The position numbers and the translations under genes are program-made. The notes beneath the pieces were generated by a model, which did no database searches, was not told where the DNA came from, and saw nothing but the letters and a program-made list of their open reading frames with translations. Source: CAYSYY01 sp964576115 [NCBI: uncultured Gemmatimonadota bacterium] (GTDB taxonomy: Bacteria; Blakebacterota; Blakebacteria; Blakebacterales). Taken from it: DNA of 64,000 bases. The number at the start of each line of letters is the position of its first letter. Position 1 is the first letter of the stretch. Of this stretch, positions 42,194 to 50,122 are shown in pieces. Where the stretch lies: NCBI GenBank assembly GCA_964576115.1, contig CAZNUA010000004.1, positions 66,759 through 130,758 of the forward strand, in the 5' to 3' direction.

Positions 42194-43166
42194 GCGCAAG
42201 GAACGGATTCTGGTAACCGGCGGGGCCGGTTTCATCGGTTCCCACGTGGCCGATGCCGCTCTGGCCGCCGGTCATACCGTGGCCGTTCTCGACGATCTGA
42301 GTACCGGCGAGCGGGCTCTGGTGCCCCCCGAGGCGGCTTTTTACGAGGGCGATATCTGCGATGCGGCTTTCGTCGAACGGGTCTTCTCCGAATTCGAACC
42401 CGAGGTGCTCAATCACCATGCCGCCCAGATGGACATACGCCGCAGCGTCGCCGATCCGGTCTTCGATGCCCGGGTCAACATTCTCGGAACCCTGACCCTG
42501 CTGACCGCCGCGGTCAGGCACCGCACCCGGCGGGTGATATTCGCCTCGACCGGGGGCGCCTGTTACGGCGAGCAGGAGGCCTTTCCCGCCGCCGAGGACC
42601 ATCCCCTGTGTCCGGTCAGTCCCTACGGGACGGCCAAGGTGGCGGTCGAAACCTACCTGGGCGCCTTTTACGCCATGTACGGGCTGTCGTATGCCGCCCT
42701 GCGGTATGCCAACGTGTACGGTCCCCGGCAGAATCCCTTCGGCGAGGCCGGCGTGGTGGCCATTTTCGCCAGCCGACTGCTTCGGGAGGTCGAGCCGGTC
42801 ATCAACGGCGACGGCCGACAGACCCGCGATTACGTCTACGTGGGTGACGTGGTGGCCGCCAACCTGGCCGCGATCGAGGGGCCCGAAACGATCCGCGCCA
42901 ACATCGGTACGGGTCGCGAAACCTCGGTGACCGATCTCTACCAGGGTCTGGTCGAGGCGGTCGGATGGGGCGGGGAGGCCGAGCACGGACCGGCCAAACC
43001 GGGCGAGCAGCAGCGGTCGGTCATCGACCCGGTCCTGGCCTGGGAAACCTGGGGCTGGCGTCCGCAGGTGCCGCTTTCGGAGGGGCTCGGACGGAGTGTG
43101 GCGTATTTCCGGGTCCAGGCGGAGGGCGTCGATCCCGATCGGAGAATACGCGGTGACGGATTCTAG
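42180..43166 (+). CDS. NAD-dependent nucleotide-sugar epimerase (GalE-like)
   Basis: 328 residues, extended short-chain dehydrogenase. The NAD loop ILVTGGAGFIGSHVAD is at the start; the catalytic Ser/Thr lies in FASTGGACYGE and the catalytic pair in Y149-GTA-K153. YANVYGPRQNP and NGDGRQTRDYVYVGDV are typical of UDP-glucose/UDP-glucuronate 4-epimerases; the exact sugar is not determined. The GTG at 42180 is preferred over a TTG at 42156 because it starts just before the Rossmann strand; it overlaps the previous gene by 14 bases. Confidence 0.87.
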   Translation: MPTGKRKERILVTGGAGFIGSHVADAALAAGHTVAVLDDLSTGERALVPPEAAFYEGDICDAAFVERVFSEFEPEVLNHHAAQMDIRRSVADPVFDARVNILGTLTLLTAAVRHRTRRVIFASTGGACYGEQEAFPAAEDHPLCPVSPYGTAKVAVETYLGAFYAMYGLSYAALRYANVYGPRQNPFGEAGVVAIFASRLLREVEPVINGDGRQTRDYVYVGDVVAANLAAIEGPETIRANIGTGRETSVTDLYQGLVEAVGWGGEAEHGPAKPGEQQRSVIDPVLAWETWGWRPQVPLSEGLGRSVAYFRVQAEGVDPDRRIRGDGF

Positions 43167-44796
43167 GCCGGCCCGGCCGCTGGCTCTATTGTGTCTCTCG
43201 GCGGTCCTCTTCATCCTGGCTCAACCCCCGTTTCCGACCGGCTGGCTGGGCCTGGTGGCCTTCGTGCCCTTCCTGATGGCGCTCGACTCCCCCGGGCTGA
43301 CCCGCCCCTACCGGTACGGGCTTCTCTGGGCCTTCGTCGTGAACCTGGGGTGCCTGTACTGGATCGCCTTCGGCCATCGGGAAGCCGGCATCGCATCGGT
43401 CATCTATCTGACCCTCTTCGACGCCATCTTCGTCTGGCTCGCGGCCCGACTGGCGCACCGGCGGCGGGTGCTTCTGTTCCCCTTTCTCTGGACGGCCTTC
43501 ATCTTCGTCAAGAGCCTGGGAGAAATGGGCTTTCCCTGGCTGACCCTCGGTTTGACCCAGACCTCGTCACCGGCCAGTATCCAGATCGCATCGCTGACTG
43601 GTGCCTGGGGATTGGAACTCTGGATAGCAGGTGTTAACAGCTTGCTGTTCATGGGGATAAAGAAAATAACTCAAGCAACACCGGAAGAAAGAAAGAGGCT
43701 CCTGGTTCGCGCGCTGGCGCCCGCGGTGGGTCTGGCTCTGGTGGTGCCCCTCTACGGCCGGATCGTGCTCGAGGCCGGGAACGCACGGCAGAGTGCGGTT
43801 CTGGGCGCCCCGGTCGCGACCGGGCCCGAAGCCGGCCCGGACCCTGCCGCCTCGCCCCCCTGGCTTGAAAACGGGGTGAAGCCCCTGCAGGTGGCGGTAG
43901 TTCAGGGCAGTCTGCGACCCGATGTCAAGCTCGCCCCCCAGCTGCTGCCCCACAATCTCTACGTTTACAACCGGCTCACCCGGGCCGTTGCCGGAACCGT
44001 GAACGGCCGACTCGACCTGGTGATATGGCCCGAATCGGCCGTGCCGCACTACCTCAATTCGCACCCCTACGCGCGTCGCAGCGTGCTGCGGCTCCAGCGC
44101 GAGATCGACGCGCCGATCCTGACCGGGGCTTTTTCTTCTGCCTATACGGACGGCGAGTCCCGTTACTACAACTCGGCTTTTCTGGTCGCCGACGGACGCA
44201 TTTCGACCGGCGATGAACTCTATCACAAGCGGATTCTGGTCCCCTTCGGCGAGCGGGTGCCCTACCAGGAAGTGCTCGGTTTCATGGCCGACTGGAGCCT
44301 GGGCTGGTCGGATTTCAGCAAGGGCGAGGTTCCGACCCTGCTCGGCGGCTCCCCCCCGGCGCCGGATCTGCCGCCGATCGGCGTGCTCATCTGTTACGAG
44401 AGCTTTTTTACCCGCCTGGCCCGCTCCGAGGTCGTGAACGGCGCCCGGCTGCTGACCGTCATCACCAATGACGCCTGGTTCGGCCGCACCTCGGGTCCCC
44501 GCCAGCACCTGCGGGTAGCGGCCCTGCGGGCGGTCGAGTTCCGCCGGCCCATCGTCCGGGCGGCCAACAGCGGGATCTCGGCCGTCATCGACCGCTGGGG
44601 TCAGATCCATCGGGCGACACCGCTGTATACCAAGACGGCGCTGGCCGCCCGCGTCTGGCCCGAAACGGGACTGACGCTGTACGCCCGGACCGGTGACTGG
44701 CTGCCGATCGGGGCGCTGATCGTAACCCTGATCGGGATGCTTCTTTTCCGGGAACCTCGAAGGAGGCGGGGGGTCAAAACTACTGTAGAGAGGTGA
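43153..44796 (+). CDS. lnt: Apolipoprotein N-acyltransferase
   Basis: Final step of lipoprotein maturation: acylates the amino group of the lipid-modified cysteine. 547 residues. Several N-terminal membrane segments (LALLCLSAVLFILAQPPF, WLGLVAFVPFLMAL and others), then a periplasmic nitrilase domain with the triad Glu294 (WPESA), Lys359 (YHKRILVPFGERVPY) and Cys414 (LICYES), and a final membrane segment. GTG start overlapping the epimerase by 14 bases. The stretch around 43612-43703 is AT-rich with rare codons. Confidence 0.95.
   Translation: MTDSRPARPLALLCLSAVLFILAQPPFPTGWLGLVAFVPFLMALDSPGLTRPYRYGLLWAFVVNLGCLYWIAFGHREAGIASVIYLTLFDAIFVWLAARLAHRRRVLLFPFLWTAFIFVKSLGEMGFPWLTLGLTQTSSPASIQIASLTGAWGLELWIAGVNSLLFMGIKKITQATPEERKRLLVRALAPAVGLALVVPLYGRIVLEAGNARQSAVLGAPVATGPEAGPDPAASPPWLENGVKPLQVAVVQGSLRPDVKLAPQLLPHNLYVYNRLTRAVAGTVNGRLDLVIWPESAVPHYLNSHPYARRSVLRLQREIDAPILTGAFSSAYTDGESRYYNSAFLVADGRISTGDELYHKRILVPFGERVPYQEVLGFMADWSLGWSDFSKGEVPTLLGGSPPAPDLPPIGVLICYESFFTRLARSEVVNGARLLTVITNDAWFGRTSGPRQHLRVAALRAVEFRRPIVRAANSGISAVIDRWGQIHRATPLYTKTALAARVWPETGLTLYARTGDWLPIGALIVTLIGMLLFREPRRRRGVKTTVER
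43612..43703. other. AT-rich, rare-codon patch inside lnt
   Basis: Bases 43621-43680 hold 24 G/C of 60 in an otherwise very GC-rich gene, using ATA, AAA, ACT, CAA, ACA and AGA codons. The frame is intact; the encoded segment (NSLLFMGIKKITQATPEERKR) is the loop after a membrane helix, before the nitrilase domain. It resembles the patch in dnaE. Confidence 0.55.
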
Positions 44797-44807
44797 GGAG
44801 GACCCCC

Positions 44808-45422
44808 GTGGAACTGGTGACGGCGAAGACGATCGAACAACAGGAACTGCCCCGCATGTCGGACGAGGCCCTGCTTTCGAGCAGCCTCGAGGGCAACATG
44901 GTCGCCTTCGATCTCCTGGTAGACCGGTACTACGACCGGCTCTACGTCTACCTGCTCCGCTTCCTCAAAGACTCCGACATGGCCGAAGATCTGCTGCAGG
45001 AGACCTTTCTGCGGGTCTGGAAGAAACGGAACGAATTCCGGAACATCGCCTCCTTCTCGACCTGGATCTACACCATCGCCGGCAACCTGGCCCGCAGCGA
45101 GTGGCGGCGCCGCAAGCGCTGGCGCATGTTCCGGCTCGGCCCTTCCGAGAACGAGGAGGAGCCCGATTTCGAGCTTCCCCACGAGGGACTCACTCCCGAC
45201 CGGACGGTAGAGAACCGGATGGCGGTGGAGGATCTGATTCACGAACTCGAGAGACTCCCCGAGCGGTACCGTCAGGTGGTCATTCTGCGCGATATCCAGG
45301 GGATGACGTACGAGGAAATCGCCGGTATAGTGCAGGTTCCGGTCGGGACGGTGAAATCGCGCCTGAACCGGGGACGGCTGATCCTGCAGGAGAAACTGGG
45401 GCAGTGGTATGAATCAGAGTGA
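44808..45422 (+). CDS. ECF-type RNA polymerase sigma factor
   Basis: 204 residues with sigma region 2 (FDLLVDRYYDRLYVYLLRFLKDSDMAEDLLQETFLRVW, then STWIYTIAGNLARSEWRRRKR) and region 4 (LERLPERYRQVVILRDIQGMTYEEIAGIVQVPVGTVKSRL). A linker rich in acidic residues separates them. The GTG at 44808 is chosen over one at 44793 because GAGGAGG lies about 7-10 bases before it. It overlaps the anti-sigma gene by 14 bases, the usual coupling. The target promoters are unknown. Confidence 0.93.
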   Translation: MELVTAKTIEQQELPRMSDEALLSSSLEGNMVAFDLLVDRYYDRLYVYLLRFLKDSDMAEDLLQETFLRVWKKRNEFRNIASFSTWIYTIAGNLARSEWRRRKRWRMFRLGPSENEEEPDFELPHEGLTPDRTVENRMAVEDLIHELERLPERYRQVVILRDIQGMTYEEIAGIVQVPVGTVKSRLNRGRLILQEKLGQWYESE

Positions 45423-45960
45423 GAAAGAAGCCCTCTGCGGTCTCGTCGCCGAGTCGCTGTCGGCCTATCTCGACCGCTCCCTTCCGGCCCCGGTCGAGCG
45501 GCAGATCGCGCTCCACCTCGAGCAGTGTCCGGCCTGCCGCAGACGACTGGAGAGCATGAACGCCCTGCTGGCCGATCTGCAGACCCTCGGCGAGGTCGAG
45601 GCGGGCCCCGAACTGGGTTGGGCGATCAAGCGCCAGATCAGGCGCCAGGCCCGGCGCGAGCGGACCCGTTTGCTGGTACGGCCGGTGCCCTTCCTGGCTT
45701 CAACCGCCGCTGCGGCCGCCGTTTTCATCATCATCGGTCTGGGGCAGGGCCCCGAGCGGGGTCTGAGCGTCGATTCTCTCACCGACCAGAACCTCATACA
45801 GGCCGGGGAAACGCCTCTGTGGGAGCGGCGTTACGTTCTTCCCGCCCAGGTCGATGCCCTGAATACCCCCGCCCTGGCCGACAGAGCCGGCGCCGGGGAG
45901 GATTCGACCGCAGTCCGCCGACCCACCCGACTGACGGGGGTCAGAGCGGTCAGCTTCTGA
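45409..45960 (+). CDS. Zinc-finger anti-sigma factor, membrane-anchored
   Basis: 183 residues. The N-terminal domain has AYLDRSLPAPVERQIALHLEQCPAC, i.e. the H-x3-C-x2-C zinc pattern of ZAS anti-sigma factors. A membrane segment (VPFLASTAAAAAVFIIIGLG, about 86-105) puts about 75 C-terminal residues outside. It overlaps the sigma gene and is 16 bases before an HtrA/PDZ-like gene. It is expected to hold the sigma factor at the membrane until a periplasmic signal releases it. Confidence 0.88.
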   Translation: MNQSEKEALCGLVAESLSAYLDRSLPAPVERQIALHLEQCPACRRRLESMNALLADLQTLGEVEAGPELGWAIKRQIRRQARRERTRLLVRPVPFLASTAAAAAVFIIIGLGQGPERGLSVDSLTDQNLIQAGETPLWERRYVLPAQVDALNTPALADRAGAGEDSTAVRRPTRLTGVRAVSF

Positions 45961-45976
45961 CGGTCGGGGTCGCCTC

Positions 45977-47209
45977 ATGACCTGTCCCTCCACAATCAGA
46001 CCGGGGCGCAGTCTCGTGCTGACGCTCCTTCTTCTGCTGCTCGGTCCCGGTCCGACCGCGAGCGCCTTTCAGGCCGCTTCGGAGACCGAAGAGGAGCTTT
46101 CCCTGACCGCTCTGCAGGCCCGCGGGCGCCAGAGTGCGGTACAGGTCCTGGCCTATTTCCATCTGCCCGGCGAACGGGCAAAATCGCGCTCCGAGCCCGC
46201 CATACCCTCACAGTCGATTGTCCGCATTGGTTCGGGGGTGCGTTTCGAGGTCTCGAACCGGGTTCTCACCGCTCTGGGAGTCGTGATCGGAGCCGATTCG
46301 ATCGAGGTCCAGGTCGGCTCCCGCACGGTGCCCGCTGTTCTGCTCGGCAGCGATCGGTCCACCCAGCTGGCCCTGCTCTCGGTCAACGCTCTGCTGGCCG
46401 ACAACGATCCCGCTCCGCTGGCAGCCGAACCGGTGACGGCCGGGGAAGCGGCCATTCTGGTCGATGTCATGCGTCCGGGGCCCGTGCTCTATCACGGCAC
46501 CGTCACGGCGGTCAATCCCCGGGGACTGGTCTATACCAGCCTGCCGGTGCTGGCGGGTCTGAGCGGCGCCCCCCTGCTGAACAGCCGGGGGGAGGTGATC
46601 GGCATCGTGACCCTGCTGCACCGCAGCGAGGGCTCCGCCTCGGTCCTTGGTGACGCCGTCGGGCTGGGGGTCGATCTGGCGGCGCACGTGGTGACGGAAA
46701 TCGAGTTTCACGGTCAGGTCCGCTGGGGCTGGTTCGGGGCCGACGCCGACGCCGCCGTGACCGACCGGGTCGTGCTGTCGGGGGTCGATCCCGAGGGGCC
46801 CGCCGCACGGGCGGGCCTGCGTCCCGGGGATGTCCTGACCCACTACGGCGGCCAGCCGATCGAAGGCATCGACCACATGCGCGACCTGGTGCTCGCAACC
46901 ACCCCGGGGACCACCGTCCCGGTCGGGGTGGCGCGCGACAGCAACCGGGTCGATCTCTTCGTCGTCGTCGGCGATCTCTCCTGGCAGGTGGGCCCCGGCA
47001 CCGACCTGGCGCTCATTGCCCAGCGCACCGTCGATCAGGACATCATGCTCAGGATGCGGGCCCTGATCGAGGAACTGAACCTGCTCATGCTCAATCCCGG
47101 TTTCGATCCCCGACGGAGCGATATGCTGACCCGCATCGCCCGGATCGAACAGGAGATCAGCGCCCTGCGGCAGATTTCCCTGCCCGCTCGAACGCCCCCG
47201 CCGTTTTGA
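45977..47209 (+). CDS. Degenerate HtrA-like (trypsin fold) PDZ protein
   Basis: 410 residues, exported (LVLTLLLLLLGPGPTASAF signal, no lipobox). The first domain follows the DegP/HtrA layout: SGVRFEVSNRVLTALGVV, GSDRSTQLALLSV, GLSGAPLLNSRGEVIGIVTLL. In active family members these read TNNHVV, SDIAL and GNSGGAL, so His and Asp appear replaced while Ser is retained. A PDZ domain follows (SGVDPEGPAARAGLRPGDVLTHYGGQPIEGI), then a C-terminal coiled coil. Placed directly after sigma/anti-sigma genes, it probably senses or scaffolds instead of cutting. The loss of residues rests on my own alignment by eye. Confidence 0.78.
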   Translation: MTCPSTIRPGRSLVLTLLLLLLGPGPTASAFQAASETEEELSLTALQARGRQSAVQVLAYFHLPGERAKSRSEPAIPSQSIVRIGSGVRFEVSNRVLTALGVVIGADSIEVQVGSRTVPAVLLGSDRSTQLALLSVNALLADNDPAPLAAEPVTAGEAAILVDVMRPGPVLYHGTVTAVNPRGLVYTSLPVLAGLSGAPLLNSRGEVIGIVTLLHRSEGSASVLGDAVGLGVDLAAHVVTEIEFHGQVRWGWFGADADAAVTDRVVLSGVDPEGPAARAGLRPGDVLTHYGGQPIEGIDHMRDLVLATTPGTTVPVGVARDSNRVDLFVVVGDLSWQVGPGTDLALIAQRTVDQDIMLRMRALIEELNLLMLNPGFDPRRSDMLTRIARIEQEISALRQISLPARTPPPF

Positions 47210-47237
47210 GTCACCCCGTGTCTGTCAGGCACCTCTC

Positions 47238-47266
47238 TTGACGCTCCGGGCCGGCGTGGCTACCCT
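47238..47266 (+). promoter_or_regulatory. Promoter candidate for the btuFCD-type operon
   Basis: TTGACG (47238-47243), exactly 17 bases, TACCCT (47261-47266). The ATG of the binding-protein gene is 11 bases after the -10, so the leader would be only a few bases long and no Shine-Dalgarno is present. Confidence 0.5.
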
Positions 47267-47277
47267 GCACGCCGCGT

Positions 47278-48195
47278 ATGTACTTCTCCTCACGGCACCG
47301 GTTCCGGGCGGCTCCGGCCCTCGCCCTGGCTGCTCTTCTGGCCTCGGCCTGCGCCGGTGAACGGACGGCGGTTCCCGCCGGCACCGGGGAAATCCGGGCG
47401 GGTGCCATGGCCCCCGCGGCGGTCGAAATGATCGCCGGCCTCGGGCGTCTCGACGCCCTGGTTGCGGTCGGGGACTGGGTTCACTGGCCGCCGGCGGCGG
47501 CCGCACTGCCCCGGATCGGGGCCCACGACGCGCCGAATCTGGAACGGATTCTCGAACTCGGCATCACCCACTACATCACCGTCACCGGACGGTCCGGCGC
47601 CCCGGCTCACCAGCGTCTGCGCGAATTCGGGGTCGAAGTCGTGACTCTGGATACCGCCACCCTGAGCGGCACCTGGGACGCACTGCGCAGTCTCGGCCGG
47701 GTTCTCGGGGCCGAGGCGTCGGCCGCCGGACTCATCGCCGCCCTGCAGGCCGAACTGGACACCATCGCGGCCCGCACCCGCGAGTCGGTCCGTCCGCGGA
47801 CCCTGGTCGTGGTGGGGACCGAACCGCTGTATGTCGCCGGACCCGGCTCCCACCTGGACGAACTGGTGCGGATCGCCGGCGGGGAGAACATCTTCGCCGA
47901 TTGCACCGCCCCCTATGCTCTGGTCTCGCGCGAAGCCGTGCTCGAGCGTCGGCCCGCGGTGATCGTGGACATCTCCGACAACCGTCCGGGAGCACTGAGG
48001 GGGCAGACCCGGGCCGGATGGGAAGCCTGGGAGTTCGTACCGGCGGTCACCGCCGGCAGGATATTCCGCGTCGATCCCGACCGGCTCACCATTCCCGGTC
48101 CCCGTCTGGCGCAGATGGCCCGGTTGATGGCACGCCTCATTCATCCCGAGATCTTCGGCCAACCGGCTCCGGAAGACTATGGCTCCCTGCGCTGA
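47278..48195 (+). CDS. btuF: ABC transporter substrate-binding lipoprotein (BtuF/FepB type)
   Basis: Periplasmic receptor for a metal-chelate such as vitamin B12, haem or siderophore. 305 residues. The signal peptide ends in LLASAC (lipobox). The class III binding-protein fold is shown by MAPAAVEMIAGLGRLDALVAVGDW near the start, NLERILELGITHYI and AGGENIFAD. The BtuF label is favoured over siderophore types only by the short length and the overall order F-C-D. It may be read from a near-leaderless transcript. The next gene overlaps its stop by 17 bases. Confidence 0.82.
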   Translation: MYFSSRHRFRAAPALALAALLASACAGERTAVPAGTGEIRAGAMAPAAVEMIAGLGRLDALVAVGDWVHWPPAAAALPRIGAHDAPNLERILELGITHYITVTGRSGAPAHQRLREFGVEVVTLDTATLSGTWDALRSLGRVLGAEASAAGLIAALQAELDTIAARTRESVRPRTLVVVGTEPLYVAGPGSHLDELVRIAGGENIFADCTAPYALVSREAVLERRPAVIVDISDNRPGALRGQTRAGWEAWEFVPAVTAGRIFRVDPDRLTIPGPRLAQMARLMARLIHPEIFGQPAPEDYGSLR

Positions 48196-49234
48196 GCATC
48201 CCGCGGCCGGGAGGGCCCTGCGGGCGGCGATGATGACTCTGGTTCTGCTCCTGCTCTGTCTGGGAGCCGCGGTGGCGATCGGCTCGGTCCGGATCCCGCT
48301 TCTGCGCCTGTTCGGTCTCGGTCCCCCGCTGGTGGAAGAACAGCGGGCGGTCGTCATGCAGATTCTCCTCCAGGTGCGCCTGCCGCGGGTCGGGGCCGCG
48401 GCGCTGATCGGGGGAGGACTGACCTGTGCCGGGATCGCCTTCCAGGCCCTGCTGCGCAACCCGCTGGCCGATCCCTACGTGCTCGGAGTGTCGGGCGGCG
48501 CCAGTCTCGGCGGCGTGCTGGCTCTGCTGCTCGGACTGGGGGCGGGGGGGGTGCTCGGCCTGCCCGGGGTCTCGGCTTTCGCCTTCCTCGGCGCTCTGGG
48601 TTCACTCGTGCTCATCGAGCGGATCGCGTCCAGCGGGGGCCGTTTCACGGTGCACACCATCCTGCTGACCGGGGTGATCTTCAACGCTCTGTGCGCCGCC
48701 CTGATTTACTTCGTGCAGAGTCTCGCCTCGCTCGAAGAACTACACGCCATCGTCTTTTACCTCATGGGCCGGGTTCCCGACGATCTGGGCGCGGGGACGG
48801 TGGCCGTGCTCGGCGTCGCGACCCTGCTGGTGACCTTTTTCCTGCTGATACGGGCCCGCGATTTCAACGTCCTGACCCTCGGCGAGGAGGGCGCCCGTCA
48901 GGTCGGGGTGGAGGTCGAGCGGATCAAGCACCGGACCTTCGTGTTCGGCTCGCTCCTGACCGGTCTGGCCGTGGCGGCGGCCGGGCTGATAGGATTCGTG
49001 GGTCTGGTCGTGCCCCATCTACTGCGGCTTCTGCTCGGACCCGACCACCGGGTTCTGATCCCGGCCGGCTTTTTCGGGGGGGCGGCTTTCCTGGTGCTGG
49101 CCGACCTGCTGGCCCGCACCCTCATCGCTCCCGCCGAGATCCCGGTCGGGGTCGTGACCGCTCTGGTCGGCGGCCCCCTCTTCCTGCTGCTGTTGCGCCG
49201 GCGGGGACGCGAATACGGCTTCGGGAGTCCGTGA
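48179..49234 (+). CDS. btuC: ABC transporter permease (BtuC/FecCD type)
   Basis: 351 residues, about ten membrane segments. FecCD signatures: RLPRVGAAALIGGGLTCAGIAFQALLRNPLADPYVLGVSGGASLG near the N-terminus, and GLIGFVGLVVPHLLRLLLGPDHR, the coupling-helix region. The ATG at 48179 lies within the end of the binding-protein gene; an internal start near 48230 (MMTLVLLLL) is possible and would shorten the tail before the first helix. Confidence 0.88.
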   Translation: MAPCAEHPAAGRALRAAMMTLVLLLLCLGAAVAIGSVRIPLLRLFGLGPPLVEEQRAVVMQILLQVRLPRVGAAALIGGGLTCAGIAFQALLRNPLADPYVLGVSGGASLGGVLALLLGLGAGGVLGLPGVSAFAFLGALGSLVLIERIASSGGRFTVHTILLTGVIFNALCAALIYFVQSLASLEELHAIVFYLMGRVPDDLGAGTVAVLGVATLLVTFFLLIRARDFNVLTLGEEGARQVGVEVERIKHRTFVFGSLLTGLAVAAAGLIGFVGLVVPHLLRLLLGPDHRVLIPAGFFGGAAFLVLADLLARTLIAPAEIPVGVVTALVGGPLFLLLLRRRGREYGFGSP

Positions 49235-49235
49235 G

Positions 49236-50066
49236 ATGAGGGGTGTCGAACTCGATCTCGAAGCCGTGAGCTTCTCCTACCGCGACACGCCGGTCGTGCG
49301 CGAGGTCTCCCTGAGGGTCAAGCCCGGCGAGGTCCTCGGACTCGTCGGACCCAACGGTTCGGGCAAGACGACCCTGATCAGGCTCATCTCCGGTGTTCTC
49401 CGGGACTATCGGGGCGCTATCCGGCTCGGGGGGCGGGAGGTGAGCGGGATCGGTGGACCCGAGCTGGCCCGTACCGTGGCGGTGGTGCCGCAGGAAACCG
49501 AATCGGCACTGCCCTTCACCGCCCGGGAGATCGTTCTGATGGGGCGCCATCCCTTCGGCGGGGGGGCCCTCTTCGAGAGCGCGGACGACCGGGCTGCGGC
49601 CGAGGAAGCCCTCGAGCGGGCGGGGGCTCTGCCGCTGGCCGGACGCAGCCTGTGCGAACTGTCGGCGGGCGAGAAACAGCGGGTCATTTTCGCCCGGGCT
49701 CTGGCCCAGCAGCCGGGCCTGCTCCTGCTCGACGAACCGACTTCCTTTCTCGACATCCGCTATCAGACCGAGCTCTACGACCGGGTCCGCGAGGTGGTCG
49801 AAACCGAAGGGGTGAGCGTGCTGACCGTCCTGCACGATCTGAACCTAGCGGCCGAATACTGCGATCGGGTCTGCCTGCTCTCCCGGGGCCGGGTCCACGC
49901 CCGGGGACCGACCGACGAGGTTCTGACCTGGTCCAATCTCACGACCGTGTTCGAGACCGACGTCTATGTCGACACCAACGACCTGACCGGCAAACTGGTC
50001 ATCATCCCGCTCTCCCGCCGCGCGCGCGATATCATCCGCAACAGCGGGGCGGAGCCGACCCGTTGA
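49236..50066 (+). CDS. btuD: ABC transporter ATPase (BtuD/FecE type)
   Basis: 276 residues. Walker A GPNGSGKTTLIRL, VPQETESALPFTAREIVLMGRHPF (Q-loop region typical of metal-chelate importers), signature LSAGEKQRVIFARAL, Walker B LLLLDEPTSFLD and switch VLHDLNLA. It starts one base after the permease stop. No cobalamin riboswitch or TonB receptor gene was found nearby, so the substrate remains open. Confidence 0.88.
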   Translation: MRGVELDLEAVSFSYRDTPVVREVSLRVKPGEVLGLVGPNGSGKTTLIRLISGVLRDYRGAIRLGGREVSGIGGPELARTVAVVPQETESALPFTAREIVLMGRHPFGGGALFESADDRAAAEEALERAGALPLAGRSLCELSAGEKQRVIFARALAQQPGLLLLDEPTSFLDIRYQTELYDRVREVVETEGVSVLTVLHDLNLAAEYCDRVCLLSRGRVHARGPTDEVLTWSNLTTVFETDVYVDTNDLTGKLVIIPLSRRARDIIRNSGAEPTR

Positions 50067-50122
50067 CACCAGACCCCGCCCGGCCTTTCTTGCGGTCTTG
50101 ATTCAACCCAGGACCGATCGCG

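Noticed and set aside
50063-50091. Perfect TTGACA overlapping the end of btuD, as -35 of a valS promoter
   Set aside because: At 16-18 bases the -10 would be CTTTCT, TTTCTT or TTCTTG, none acceptable, so only half a promoter is present.
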